Of a stretch of DNA of 50,286 bases, positions 24,585 through 33,944 are shown in pieces. This DNA comes from a bacterium BMS3Abin08 (GTDB lineage Bacteria > Nitrospirota > Thermodesulfovibrionia > Thermodesulfovibrionales > JdFR-85). The stretch is taken from the NCBI GenBank assembly GCA_002897935.1, contig BDTA01000076.1, forward strand, positions 1 through 50,286, in the 5' to 3' direction. The notes beneath the pieces were generated by a model. That model was not told the origin of the DNA and made no database searches. It saw only the letters and a program-made list of their open reading frames with translations. The stretch's first letter is position 1; every line of letters begins with the position of its first letter. Both the position numbers and the translations under genes were made by a program.

Positions 24585-27500
24585 CCCGGTCACCCCCCTT
24601 GTTGATAGCATGGGTAAGCGCCTTTTCAGCACAGAGTATGAACTCCTCCGGTGACTGGCCCTCGAGGAAGGCGAGTCCCGCGCTCGCAGTTATCCGCCCC
24701 TTTGGTTGAACTTCCTCACCATGGAAGGGGTAGTTCTTTATTATTGCATTAAAGCGGTTGCTAAGGGAAAGTCCGGCGCCGAGCACCGTGTTCGAAAGGA
24801 GTACGGCAAAGGAATCTCCCCCGTAACGGACCACGATATCCGATCCCCTGATGTTTTTCCGTATGAGTTCGGAAACCTTTTTCAGGACGAGGTTTCCATT
24901 GTACTCATCCTGGTTTTTAACAAAATGGCCGAAGTGATCGATATCGATGATTACAAGTATCAGTGGCAGTTTGTATCTGCCGGCACGTTCAACCTCCTGG
25001 GCGAGGCGTATCTGGAAGTAGCGGTGACTGAACAACCCTGTGAGGTCGTCAATAAGCCCGGCCCTTTTGGGATATATTATCTCCAGTTCCTTGATATGGT
25101 TGATAAGTTCCTTGGCATCATAACCATGCTTTTTGATAATCCGTTCAATCTTGCCGAGGAGGCTCATCCTGTCCTCCACGGACATATCCTTGTCCGTCAT
25201 TATAAAGATGGGGATGTCCTTGGTGGACTGGTTAATCTTAAGCTCCTGTATAAGTTCAAAGCCGTCGATGGTGGGAGATTCAATATTGAGCATTATCAGG
25301 TTTGGCCTGAGCGCCACCGCAAGCTCGACCCCCTTCTTGAGATCCTCCGCACTGTAGGTCACGATACCTTCATTCTGCAGCAGGGCTTTCAGATCCTCTG
25401 ATTCCCTGGTCTCAGGCTCAACGAGTAACACAGTCTGCGGTAAGGAGACCTTTCCCTTTGAAGGAGACAGTTCCTGGAGCTTCCCGAGGAGGTCGTCCTT
25501 GTCAAGGGGCTTGATGAGGTAGTCCGTGGCCCCTAAGGCGAAGGCAAGGTCCTTGTTATTAACAATCGAATGGATGATTATCGGTATTTGGGAGGTGAGG
25601 CTGTCTGCCTTCAGTTCCTGCAGGACTTCCCATCCGTCCTTTCTGGGAAGCATGATGTCAAGGGTTATGGCAAAGGGTCTCAGTTGTCTGGCCTTAGCTA
25701 CCGCCTCTTCTCCATCGTATGCATGAACTACCTTATACCCGGCCTGGGACAGGTGGAGGGTAAGTATTTCAGCAGTCGGAGGGTCGTCTTCGACTACGAG
25801 GATCAGGGGTGCCTCTTCCTTCATCCACGGGAAGTTCAGCCTAACGGCCTCGACCTCCGTAACCTCCGCCTCCTCTTTTACGGTGCCTGAGGGTATGGTA
25901 AATGAGAAGGTGCTTCCCTTACCCAGGGTGCTTTCAGCCCTGATGTTTCCACCATGGAGTTCCACGAGCTTTTTGGTGAGAGCAAGTCCAAGGCCCACCC
26001 CCCCCTGCCGGCGTGAGAGGGATGAGTCAATCTGTTCAAACTCCTCGAATATTCTCTCTATATCATCTGGGGGTATCCCGATACCGTTGTCCTTTACGAC
26101 AAACCTGACGGATTCGATGTCTTCAGACCTCATCTTCTCCGCCTGTATTTCAACGGTGCCACCTTCGGGTGTGAACTTGATTGCATTTGAAAGGAGGTTG
26201 TAGAGTATCTGTTTTATCTTGATCCTGTCGGCAATCAACTGCTCGACGTCGGGGTCTATCGTGACAGTCATGACTATATCCTTCTTTTCTGCAAGTGGTT
26301 TCATTGTGTTGACCACTTCATGAAAGAGTTCATCAATATAGAATGCCTCATACTGAAGTTCATATTTTCCGGCCTCGATCTTGGCAAGGTCGAGGACATT
26401 ATTAATCAACTGTAAAAGGTGCTTGCCGGCCAGTCGTATGTTGGATATATACCTCTTCTGTTCCTCTTTGAGGTCGCCAAAGGTGCCCTCAATGAGAACA
26501 TCGGAAAAACCGATAATTGAGTTCAGGGGGGTTCTCAGTTCATGACTCATATTTGCAATGAATCTCCCCCTGAGCTGATTTGCCCGCTCCAGTTCCCTGT
26601 TGATCCTTCCGAGAACCTCGGTCCGCTCAACAACCTTTTCTTCAAGGATCTCCTGAAGTTCATTCAGCTCCAGGGACTTCTTTTTCATCTCACTCTTGAG
26701 TTCTGCTGTTGCGGTTACGTCGGTCAGGACGAATATCCCCCCTGTTGTCTTCCCCTTTTTGTCGGTTAATACAGTTGCATTGACCATGAACTCGCACGTC
26801 TTTACAGGATCCGATCCCGAGGGGAAGCTTATTGTTACCGGTAAGTGTCTGACGGATTTTTTCCTGTCAAGCTCCCTCTGGAGTATGGATTTGTCTTCAC
26901 TGTTCAGCAGGTGACTTAAGGGTTTACCTATAATATCATCCCTCCCGGCCCCCATTGTTGAGACTGTATCGTTACATTCGGTCACAATGCCCTCTTCATC
27001 GGTTATAAGCACCAGGTCGTTTGTGTTATGAAGCAGGGTTTCAAGGATTACGCTACTCTGTGAAACCTTTGAAGAAAGGTTATATCTGCCGATTGACTCT
27101 GCAATTATACGCGAAAGGAGCGCAATGGATGATTTCTGCCTTGTGGAGTATCTCCGGGGTTTAAAGTCGTCTATAAAAAGTATGCCCGTTGCGGTGTCGC
27201 CCATCAACAGGGGCACGGCAAGAACCGACCTTATGTTTTCAATCAGGAATGCCGGATTATTGTAATCGCTTGTCAGGGTGTCCTGGATCTCGACCATCTT
27301 CTTGTCCTTTAAAACCCTTTCCGTAAGCCCCCCTGCCTGGATGGAACTGCCGATGTTTTCGAGAAACCGTTTGCTTAACCCCATAGATGTCATGAGGGTT
27401 ATCATGCCACCCTGGTAAGTGACAATGCTTCCGGCAGGGGCATCTACAATCTGGAGTGCCCCTTTGAGTGTTTTTTCAAGGAATGATGTTTTATTTTTTT

Positions 27501-27891
27501 GAGAGAATATTTCAAGAATGTTACCGAGGACGGTATGATCCTGCAGGGTCTTCAGTGTCTCAACCCTTGCCTTTTTCTGCCTCTCGATGATGTCCCAGAT
27601 CATCTTGGCGCCCTTTGAATCGATGGTCTCAATCCGGTCACCAAAGAGATTCTGTATCTCCCGTGTCATCTGATAATCCCCTGTGACGTTAATGATAATG
27701 TCCGGGCTTTGTTTCGATAGGGATACTATCTCCTTACAGACCGGGATACCCCATTTTACGGCAAGAAGACAACCTGGTGCGTCGGGGTTTTCTTCGTAGA
27801 GGGATACAACCTTTAACCGGGGTTCCGTCCTCAGAAGCGAGAGGAGTGCGCCCCCTGCAATATTCCCTCCCGCAATAGCTATCTTTATCAT
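24541..27891 (-). CDS. Hybrid sensor histidine kinase with Rossmann-GAF-PAS input and REC-REC-GGDEF output
   Basis: A 1116-residue soluble multidomain kinase. In order: a Rossmann-like N-terminus (IAIAGGNIAGGALLSLL, 1-110), GAF (about 120-270), PAS (about 280-395), a coiled coil (400-440), HisKA with MSHELRTP (His450), HATPase (N-box about 565, DNGIGI at 601, GVGLGLAL at 631), REC1 (Asp702/703, Asp745, Lys794), REC2 (about 818-935) and GGDEF (about 945-1108). REC2 has Asn869 where the phosphoacceptor Asp should be, and the cyclase motif reads GGDSF with a lost lysine in DIDHFG, so both look inactive. No membrane segment is visible. It starts 3 nt after the HD-GYP regulator gene and probably forms a signalling pair with it. 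Confidence 0.88.
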   Translation of the reverse strand: MIKIAIAGGNIAGGALLSLLRTEPRLKVVSLYEENPDAPGCLLAVKWGIPVCKEIVSLSKQSPDIIINVTGDYQMTREIQNLFGDRIETIDSKGAKMIWDIIERQKKARVETLKTLQDHTVLGNILEIFSQKNKTSFLEKTLKGALQIVDAPAGSIVTYQGGMITLMTSMGLSKRFLENIGSSIQAGGLTERVLKDKKMVEIQDTLTSDYNNPAFLIENIRSVLAVPLLMGDTATGILFIDDFKPRRYSTRQKSSIALLSRIIAESIGRYNLSSKVSQSSVILETLLHNTNDLVLITDEEGIVTECNDTVSTMGAGRDDIIGKPLSHLLNSEDKSILQRELDRKKSVRHLPVTISFPSGSDPVKTCEFMVNATVLTDKKGKTTGGIFVLTDVTATAELKSEMKKKSLELNELQEILEEKVVERTEVLGRINRELERANQLRGRFIANMSHELRTPLNSIIGFSDVLIEGTFGDLKEEQKRYISNIRLAGKHLLQLINNVLDLAKIEAGKYELQYEAFYIDELFHEVVNTMKPLAEKKDIVMTVTIDPDVEQLIADRIKIKQILYNLLSNAIKFTPEGGTVEIQAEKMRSEDIESVRFVVKDNGIGIPPDDIERIFEEFEQIDSSLSRRQGGVGLGLALTKKLVELHGGNIRAESTLGKGSTFSFTIPSGTVKEEAEVTEVEAVRLNFPWMKEEAPLILVVEDDPPTAEILTLHLSQAGYKVVHAYDGEEAVAKARQLRPFAITLDIMLPRKDGWEVLQELKADSLTSQIPIIIHSIVNNKDLAFALGATDYLIKPLDKDDLLGKLQELSPSKGKVSLPQTVLLVEPETRESEDLKALLQNEGIVTYSAEDLKKGVELAVALRPNLIMLNIESPTIDGFELIQELKINQSTKDIPIFIMTDKDMSVEDRMSLLGKIERIIKKHGYDAKELINHIKELEIIYPKRAGLIDDLTGLFSHRYFQIRLAQEVERAGRYKLPLILVIIDIDHFGHFVKNQDEYNGNLVLKKVSELIRKNIRGSDIVVRYGGDSFAVLLSNTVLGAGLSLSNRFNAIIKNYPFHGEEVQPKGRITASAGLAFLEGQSPEEFILCAEKALTHAINKGGDRVEVYSTEMERACQP

Positions 27892-27894
27892 GAC

Positions 27895-28923
27895 CTATCC
27901 CTTCAGATTAAAAATCATCCTTGAATTATGCAGGAGAATATCCTCACCCATTATTGCCGTCATCTCGATAAAATAGTCCAGAAGCTGCGGGTCCCATTGT
28001 CCCATCTCCCTCTCTTCGTTCATTAATTCCAGAACGTTTTTATAGCTCCTGCCCTCCCTGTACGGCCGTTCGGATAACATGGCATCGAAGGAGTCCACTA
28101 TGGACAGCACCCTTGCATGAACAGGGACCTCTGTTCCCTTGAGACCATCGGGAAAGCCGAGGCCATCCCACCGTTCATGATGATGCCTTATTGCAGGCAG
28201 GATGTTTTTAAGGGAATGCAACGGCTTGCAGATTTCTTCACCGATGATTGGGTGCTGCTTGATGATGGTCAGTTCTTCGTCCGAGAGAGGGGCAGGTTTC
28301 AGCAGCAGGGACTCGCTGAGACCTATCTTTCCGATGTCGTGCAGAAGCCCCGCCTTTCTTACCAGTTCCTGGTCATGCGGGGTAAGCCCAATGAAGGCGC
28401 TGAACTCCCTTGAAAGTTCGCCTACTCTCGTGGAGTGTCCCTTTGTATAAGGGTCCCGTGCCTCAAGTGCAACTGCAAGGGTAAGTATTATGTTTTCCGA
28501 GTGTTCGAGTTCATCATGGAGGGACTTGATCTTCAGGAGCGATCTGACCTTGGCTACGAGTTCCTTATGGTCAAAGGGTTTGCTGATGAAGTCATCGGCC
28601 CCGGACTCAATGCCCTTGATTCTGCTTGACCTGTCGGAAAGTGCGGTAAGGAGTATGATAGGGAAGTAGTTCTTTCCGGCCATATCCTTTAGTATCTGAC
28701 AGAGCTGGAATCCGTCGATTTCCGGCATCATTACATCCACTACCGCAATATCGGGTGTGTAGTGTTCAAACTTATCTATGGCCGTACGCGGATGTTCCGC
28801 CTTAACCACATTGAACCCTTCAGAGGTGAAAACCGCCTCAATCAGTTCCAGGTTTGAAGCAAGGTCGTCCACTATCAGAACGGTAGCCACCGGGCGACCT
28901 GTCTGGGTGGTCGTAATGGGCAT
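27895..28923 (-). CDS. Response regulator with HD-GYP phosphodiesterase domain
   Basis: A 342-residue protein with an N-terminal receiver (Asp20, phosphoacceptor Asp63 in VVDVMMP, Lys115 in ISKPF) and a C-terminal HD-GYP domain: HSTRVGELS, LLHDIGKIGL (His195-Asp196), HPIIGEE, HHHERWDGLGFPDGL and DSFDAM. HD-GYP proteins hydrolyse c-di-GMP; the signature here reads HHE...DGLGFP, close to the HHExxDGxGYP consensus. I prefer the ATG at 28923; an in-frame TTG at 28959 overlaps a TTGACA promoter hexamer. It is first in a pair with the large hybrid kinase, which probably phosphorylates it. Confidence 0.9.
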   Translation of the reverse strand: MPITTTQTGRPVATVLIVDDLASNLELIEAVFTSEGFNVVKAEHPRTAIDKFEHYTPDIAVVDVMMPEIDGFQLCQILKDMAGKNYFPIILLTALSDRSSRIKGIESGADDFISKPFDHKELVAKVRSLLKIKSLHDELEHSENIILTLAVALEARDPYTKGHSTRVGELSREFSAFIGLTPHDQELVRKAGLLHDIGKIGLSESLLLKPAPLSDEELTIIKQHPIIGEEICKPLHSLKNILPAIRHHHERWDGLGFPDGLKGTEVPVHARVLSIVDSFDAMLSERPYREGRSYKNVLELMNEEREMGQWDPQLLDYFIEMTAIMGEDILLHNSRMIFNLKG

Positions 28924-28930
28924 ACCATAA

Positions 28931-28959
28931 TTAAAACACCTTTTTATCAAACTTGTCAA
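28931..28959 (-). promoter_or_regulatory. Possible promoter of the HD-GYP/kinase pair
   Basis: On the minus strand TTGACA (28959-28954) lies 17 bp before TTTTAA (28936-28931). If used, transcription would begin only a few bases before the ATG at 28923, giving a very short or leaderless message. The -10 match is weak. Confidence 0.35.
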
Positions 28960-29143
28960 GTAAAATATGTTATAATTTAGAAGGTTAGTAAGTAAACTTC
29001 AATTATTTCTTTAAAGATATCCGGTCTCCATGCAGGATTTGGAATATACAGGTTTTCAATCGGCGGATTTGGAACGGCAAAAGGACTTCCCGGGATACTG
29101 TTAAACTTTTATATTGAAGTCAGAAGTTGACGTACTTTGATCG

Positions 29144-29815
29144 ATGATACCCTTTAACGACGATAACCCAACAAGGACCTTCCCCCATATCACGATAGGG
29201 CTTATTGTGCTGAACTCCCTGGTCTTCCTGATTGAGATAATGTATCCGGGGGGTATGAAATATATTCTATTTAACTTTGGCGCAATCCCGAAGAACCTGC
29301 TGTCCTTCGGCGGGGATCAGCCCATCTCCCCACCCCTTACCGTGTTGACATCGATGTTTCTCCACGGGGGGTTTCTTCATATCGGGGGTAACATGTTGTA
29401 TCTCTGGATCTTCGGCAATAATATCGAAGACAGGCTGGGCCATTTCAGGTTCCTCGTATTCTATTTAATAAGCGGAATAGTGGCAGCATATGCATATGCA
29501 CTGAGTTCTCCCGGTTCACGGATTCCCATGGTTGGGGCGAGCGGAGCGATTGCCGGTATACTCGGGGCTTATCTGTTGCTTTATCCCCGCGCAAAGGTGC
29601 ATACTTTAGTATTCTTTGGGTTTTTTGTTACTATCATAAAAATTCCGGCGTTTTTCGTTATAGGCTTCTGGGGCCTTATACAGGTGATAAACGGTTTGTT
29701 AAGCAAGGGGCTGATGGCTCGGGGAGGTATTGCATGGTTTGCCCATGTCGGAGGTTTTCTCTTTGGTCTGTTGACAATCAGGTTGTGGCTTCCAAAATCC
29801 AGGTGGAGGGAATGA
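29144..29815 (+). CDS. Rhomboid family intramembrane serine protease
   Basis: A 223-residue six-helix rhomboid: an N-terminal MIPFNDDNPTRTFP as in many bacterial rhomboids, the HGGFLHIGGNMLYLWIFG segment, the catalytic serine in VGASGAIAG (Ser133) and the catalytic histidine in WFAHVGGFLFG (His201). It cleaves transmembrane substrates in the inner membrane; the substrate is unknown. It is divergent from the HD-GYP gene, and the 220-bp gap holds AT-rich sequence without a clear operator. The zinc-ribbon/receiver gene follows 31 nt downstream. Confidence 0.92.
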   Translation: MIPFNDDNPTRTFPHITIGLIVLNSLVFLIEIMYPGGMKYILFNFGAIPKNLLSFGGDQPISPPLTVLTSMFLHGGFLHIGGNMLYLWIFGNNIEDRLGHFRFLVFYLISGIVAAYAYALSSPGSRIPMVGASGAIAGILGAYLLLYPRAKVHTLVFFGFFVTIIKIPAFFVIGFWGLIQVINGLLSKGLMARGGIAWFAHVGGFLFGLLTIRLWLPKSRWRE

Positions 29816-29846
29816 GGGTCTCGCTGTCTCTTTCGGGGAGGGAATC

Positions 29847-30689
29847 GTGGTAGTAATCTGCCCGAAATGCAAGGTGAGGCTAAAGATCCACGACGAAAAG
29901 ATCTCGCCGGACGGCAGCAGATTTTGCTGCCCGAAATGTGACACAGTCCTTCTTGTAAAAAGGCCTTCTGCAAGGAGGAAAGAGATCAACAAGCGTCTGA
30001 TAATGGTGGCACATTCAGACGACTCTTTCATCGAACGGGCCTTGAATATACTCAAGGGAGAGGGGTTCGAAGTAATTACCTCAAAGGATGGAATCGATGC
30101 AATGGTAAAATCGATGAAGGAGCTGCCTTTCCTGATAATTATAGACGTTGCCCTCCCCAAGATTTACGGTTTTGAGGTTACTAAGAGGATAAAGGAGAGG
30201 GCGGAGACGAGGGATATAAAGGTAATTCTCATTACATCCGTATATGACCAGCGGAGATATAAACGGCCTCCCTCAACACTGTACGGTGCTGACGATTATA
30301 TAGAAGAACCTGATCTTGAGGATCTCCTTTTGGCGAAGATCAGGGCCCTTACAGAGGGAGGGAGGGTTGAGAAGGAGACGGCAGAGGAGCATCCCCCCCA
30401 ACCGGAGGAGAAGGCGGTTACCGAAAAGGCAGCGCCCCATGCCGCCGGTGTGGAGAGGGCACGCCGGCTTGCAAGAACGGTGCTTTCAGACCTCTATCTC
30501 TACAACCCCAGGAAGGCGGCGGAAGCCATAGCCGATGGAAACTTCAGGGAGGTCTTCCAGGTACAGCTATCAGAGGGGTTCAAACTGTATCAGATGAGAA
30601 TACCTTCAGAGATTAGGACGCAGGGGGACTTCTTTAATGAGGAGATCGAACGGTTCATTGAGAGGAAAAAGAAGGAGACAGGTAAATGA
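29847..30689 (+). CDS. MJ0042-type zinc ribbon fused to receiver-like domain
   Basis: A 280-residue cytoplasmic protein. Residues 1-40 are an MJ0042-type zinc ribbon (VICPKCKVRLKI and CCPKCDTVLLV; Cys5, Cys8, Cys28, Cys31). Residues 50-168 form a receiver with acidic DD (58-59) and an acceptor aspartate in LIIIDVALPK (Asp100), but the conserved lysine before proline is glutamate (YIEEP, 154). A Pro/Glu linker (170-210) leads to a roughly 70-residue C-terminal domain (RARRLARTVLSDLYLYNP...). This layout occurs in deltaproteobacteria and relatives. GTG start with GGGAGGG just upstream. Confidence 0.75.
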   Translation: MVVICPKCKVRLKIHDEKISPDGSRFCCPKCDTVLLVKRPSARRKEINKRLIMVAHSDDSFIERALNILKGEGFEVITSKDGIDAMVKSMKELPFLIIIDVALPKIYGFEVTKRIKERAETRDIKVILITSVYDQRRYKRPPSTLYGADDYIEEPDLEDLLLAKIRALTEGGRVEKETAEEHPPQPEEKAVTEKAAPHAAGVERARRLARTVLSDLYLYNPRKAAEAIADGNFREVFQVQLSEGFKLYQMRIPSEIRTQGDFFNEEIERFIERKKKETGK

Positions 30690-30776
30690 TTTTGATAAAA
30701 AATGCGAAAATGCAATGAATCTTGAGAAAATCCGCATTATTTGCTACTAACGTCCAATATCCTGCCATATCCGAAC

Positions 30777-30806
30777 TTGCCCTTTATGTGTAAAACCTTT
30801 TATATT
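30777..30806 (+). promoter_or_regulatory. Sigma70-type promoter of groESL
   Basis: TTGCCC (30777-30782) and TATATT (30801-30806), 18 bp apart, directly before and overlapping the CIRCE operator. Transcription would start at about 30813, inside the operator, which suits repression by HrcA. Confidence 0.65.
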
Positions 30807-30831
30807 AGCACTCACCTCAGGTGAGTGCTAA
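30805..30831. promoter_or_regulatory. CIRCE operator (HrcA-binding site)
   Basis: A perfect match to the CIRCE consensus: TTAGCACTC, nine bases, GAGTGCTAA. HrcA repressor binds it and heat shock releases it. It lies 40 nt upstream of the groES start. hrcA itself is not in the window. Confidence 0.97.
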
Positions 30832-30871
30832 CAAGCCACACAAAAATCTAATGAAGAAAGGAGAGAACGCC

Positions 30872-31135
30872 ATGAAGTTTAAACCACTCAAAGACAGGGT
30901 CTTCATCTCTTACACGGAGGATGTTGACAAGACACCCGGTGGGATCTACGTGCCAGATACCGCCAAGGAAAAGCCCCAGAAGGGGAAGGTTGAGGCCATC
31001 GGCTCAGAGGTCAAGGAGGTTAAGGTCGGTGACGAGGTTATGTTCGACAGGTATTCAGGTTCCAAGATAAAGATGAATGGCACGGAGTATCTGATTGTCA
31101 AGGAAGAAGATATTCTTGGAATAGTTGCAGAATAA
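30872..31135 (+). CDS. groES: Co-chaperonin GroES
   Basis: An 87-residue Gro[17 protein letters not shown] at the start, the mobile-loop segment [19 protein letters not shown] that docks to GroEL, and the C-terminal [13 protein letters not shown]. The ATG at 30872 has AAAGGAGAG about 7 nt upstream; the open frame further upstream crosses the CIRCE operator and is not coding. It forms the groES-groEL operon under CIRCE control. Confidence 0.97.
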   Translation: MKFKPLKDRVFISYTEDVDKTPGGIYVPDTAKEKPQKGKVEAIGSEVKEVKVGDEVMFDRYSGSKIKMNGTEYLIVKEEDILGIVAE

Positions 31136-31173
31136 GAAAATCACTCAAGAAAATTACTAAGGAGGTTGGTGAT

Positions 31174-32811
31174 ATGGCAAAGCAGTTACTATTTAACGAA
31201 GAAGCAAGAAACGCCATACTCAGGGGCGTCACTGTTCTTACAGATGCTGTGAAGGCCACACTTGGCCCAAAGGGCCGTAACGTAATTATCGACAGGAAGT
31301 TCGGTGCACCCACTATTACCAAGGACGGTGTGACCGTTGCCAAGGAGATCGAGATCAGGGATCCCTTTGAGAACATGGGAGCCCAGCTTGTTAAGGAGGT
31401 TGCTTCAAAGACCTCGGATGCCGCAGGTGACGGTACCACCACGGCAACCGTCCTTGCCTATGCGATCTACCGTGACGGCATGAAGAATGTTACAGCAGGT
31501 GCAAACCCCATGGATCTTAAGAGGGGTATTGAGAAGGCCGTTGAGGTCGTAGTCGAGGCATTAAAGAAGATGAGCAAGCCGGTCCAGGACAAGAAAGAGA
31601 TAGCCCAGGTAGGAACCGTCTCTGCGAATAACGACCCCTCCATAGGTGATCTGATTGCCGATGCAATGGACAAGGTCGGCAAGGATGGTGTGATCACCGT
31701 GGAAGAGGCAAAGAGCATGGCCACAACCCTTGAGGTGGTTGAGGGTATGCAGTTTGACAGGGGGTACATTTCCCCTTACTTTATTACCGATCCGGAGAGG
31801 ATGGAGTGCAGCCTCGAGGATGTATATATCCTCATCCACGACAAGAAGATCTCAAGCATGCGTGACCTCGTGCCGCTCCTTGAGCAGATTGCAAAGATGG
31901 GCAGACCCCTTCTCATTATAGCTGAGGATGTTGAGGGCGAGGCACTTGCCACACTTGTAGTAAACAAGCTCCGCGGCACCCTCCAGGTTTCTGCAGTGAA
32001 GGCCCCCGGTTTTGGTGAGAGAAGGAAGGCGATGCTCGAGGATATCGCAATCCTCATCGGTGCTACGGTTATTTCCGAAGACCTTGGTATGAAGCTTGAG
32101 ACCGTAAGGGTAGATGATCTCGGGAGGGCAAAGAAGGTAAATATCGACAAGGAGAACACCACCATAGTTGAAGGTGCCGGAGATAGCTCCACTATCCAGG
32201 GTCGTATTAAACAGATCAAGGCACAGATCGAGGAGACCACCTCTGACTACGACATGGAAAAGCTCCAGGAGCGCCTTGCAAAACTGGCCGGTGGTGTTGC
32301 CGTGATCAATGTTGGAGCTGCAACTGAGACCGAGATGAAGGAGAAGAAGGCAAGGGTCGAGGACGCACTACATGCCACCAGGGCCGCAGTGGAGGAAGGT
32401 ATTGTACCGGGTGGAGGTGTTTCACTCCTGAGGTGTCTCTCCAGTCTCGAGAAATTCGATCTTGAGGACGACCAGCAGATCGGCATTGAGATAGTAAGGA
32501 AGGCACTTGAAGAGCCTATAAAGCAGATAGTCAACAATGCCGGGGTTGAAGGCGCCATCGTGGTTGAAAAGGTCAAGGAATCAAAGGAGCACAACCTTGG
32601 CTATGATGCCCACAAAGAGGAGTACAGCGATATGATTGAGGCCGGCATTATAGACCCGACCAAGGTAACAAGGACGGCGCTTCAGAACGCTGCCTCGGTT
32701 GCCTCACTGATGGTAACGACAGAGGCAATGATCACCGACTTGCCTGAAAAGGAAGATAAGATGCCAGCCCCTGATATGGGTGGTATGGGTGGTATGGGCG
32801 GTATGTACTAA
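31174..32811 (+). CDS. groEL: Chaperonin GroEL
   Basis: A 545-residue group I chaperonin. Conserved segments include [28 protein letters not shown], the ATP loop [11 protein letters not shown], and [19 protein letters not shown] in the apical domain. The C-terminus is the usual GGM repeat ([11 protein letters not shown]). It folds proteins in its cavity with GroES. AAGGAGG is 6-7 nt before the ATG, and a strong terminator follows. Length and sequence are normal. Confidence 0.98.
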   Translation: MAKQLLFNEEARNAILRGVTVLTDAVKATLGPKGRNVIIDRKFGAPTITKDGVTVAKEIEIRDPFENMGAQLVKEVASKTSDAAGDGTTTATVLAYAIYRDGMKNVTAGANPMDLKRGIEKAVEVVVEALKKMSKPVQDKKEIAQVGTVSANNDPSIGDLIADAMDKVGKDGVITVEEAKSMATTLEVVEGMQFDRGYISPYFITDPERMECSLEDVYILIHDKKISSMRDLVPLLEQIAKMGRPLLIIAEDVEGEALATLVVNKLRGTLQVSAVKAPGFGERRKAMLEDIAILIGATVISEDLGMKLETVRVDDLGRAKKVNIDKENTTIVEGAGDSSTIQGRIKQIKAQIEETTSDYDMEKLQERLAKLAGGVAVINVGAATETEMKEKKARVEDALHATRAAVEEGIVPGGGVSLLRCLSSLEKFDLEDDQQIGIEIVRKALEEPIKQIVNNAGVEGAIVVEKVKESKEHNLGYDAHKEEYSDMIEAGIIDPTKVTRTALQNAASVASLMVTTEAMITDLPEKEDKMPAPDMGGMGGMGGMY

Positions 32812-32833
32812 GCGAGTTAATTGTTAACCTTCA

Positions 32834-32866
32834 GGGGCAGGGCAGAATATGCCCTGCCCCTTTTTT
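32834..32866 (+). terminator. Rho-independent terminator after groEL
   Basis: An 11-bp GC-rich stem (GGGGCAGGGCA with its complement) with a 5-nt loop, followed by TTTTTT, 23 nt after the groEL stop. Confidence 0.93.
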
Positions 32867-32915
32867 ATATGCGCCCGATCTGATTTTATCCCTGAGTTTA
32901 TTTTATATTATATCT

Positions 32916-33944
32916 ATGGGTTACGGCAGAACGATTCTTGCTTCATTCCTGGTACTTCTGTGTACAGGACTCTTTTATATTTTTTCGGTTTTTATTCCCC
33001 TGCCTCTGAACACAGATAAAGAAGTAGCCATCAGGAGGGGATTGAGCTATGATGAAACCCTGACACTTCTCAAGAGAAAAGGTCTTATAAGGGATGGGGT
33101 CATCCTTTCATTCCTGGGCAGAGTCCTCAATCTTGACGGCAGGATAAAGAGCGGATACTACAGGTTCAGCGGGTCCGTGACACCCTTCAAAGTGCTGTCC
33201 AACCTTGTTAAAGGGAGGGTAGAGGAGGTCTCCGTCACAATTCCGGAGGGCTTTAACCTCTGGCAGATAGCAAAGAGACTGGATGATTCAGGAATTATCG
33301 CTGAGAACAGCTTCTTCAGTCTCGCTTACGACAGGGGTTTTCTCAACAGCTTAGGTATTGAAGCCCCGTCGCTGGAAGGATATCTCTTTCCCGATACGTA
33401 CAGATTTCCAAAGGGGGCCTCAGGGGAATATGTCATCAGAGAGATGGTTGAAAACATGAGGCGACAGTTCAATAAGGAAATGCACGGAAGGGCGGAGGCG
33501 ATCGGTCTTTCCGAGAGGGAGGTGCTTACACTTGCCTCAATTATCGAGAAAGAGACCGGGGTTGATGATGAGAGGCCTGTCATATCCGCCGTCTTTCATA
33601 ACCGGCTCAGGAGAGGGATGCCACTGCAGGCAGACCCCACGACGGTTTATGGTGTCAAGGACCAGTCTGCGGGTATCACACTTAAAGACCTGAAGAGGAA
33701 GTCGGCATACAATACTTATCAGATAAAGGGTCTTCCCGCTGGGCCCATAGCATCTCCGGGGCTTAAATCAATCAGGGCCGCCCTGTTTCCGGCGGATGTA
33801 CCCTACCTCTACTTTGTATCGGAAAGCAATGGAAGACATTATTTTTCAATTACCGAGTCTGAGCACAGGAGGGCCGTACAGAGATTCAGGGCAAAGAGGC
33901 ATATATCGGTTAAAAGGCCGAGACCGTTGGTGGTGAACAGATGA
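32916..33944 (+). CDS. mltG: Endolytic murein transglycosylase MltG
   Basis: A 342-residue membrane-anchored YceG-family protein. One N-terminal helix (ILASFLVLLCTGLFYIFSVF), a LysM-like region (GLSYDETLTLLKRKGLI), then the catalytic domain with LEGYLFPDTYRF (about 153-164), LASIIEKET (catalytic Glu about 211), FHNRLRRGMPLQADPTTVYG and YNTYQIKGLPAGPIASPG. It cuts nascent glycan strands and sets their length. Its stop overlaps the ispG start as ATGA. Confidence 0.93.
   Translation: MGYGRTILASFLVLLCTGLFYIFSVFIPLPLNTDKEVAIRRGLSYDETLTLLKRKGLIRDGVILSFLGRVLNLDGRIKSGYYRFSGSVTPFKVLSNLVKGRVEEVSVTIPEGFNLWQIAKRLDDSGIIAENSFFSLAYDRGFLNSLGIEAPSLEGYLFPDTYRFPKGASGEYVIREMVENMRRQFNKEMHGRAEAIGLSEREVLTLASIIEKETGVDDERPVISAVFHNRLRRGMPLQADPTTVYGVKDQSAGITLKDLKRKSAYNTYQIKGLPAGPIASPGLKSIRAALFPADVPYLYFVSESNGRHYFSITESEHRRAVQRFRAKRHISVKRPRPLVVNR

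Noticed and set aside
31098-32600. Long minus-strand frames opposite groEL
   Set aside because: Typical shadow frames caused by codon bias in a highly expressed gene; the products are Ser-rich and featureless.
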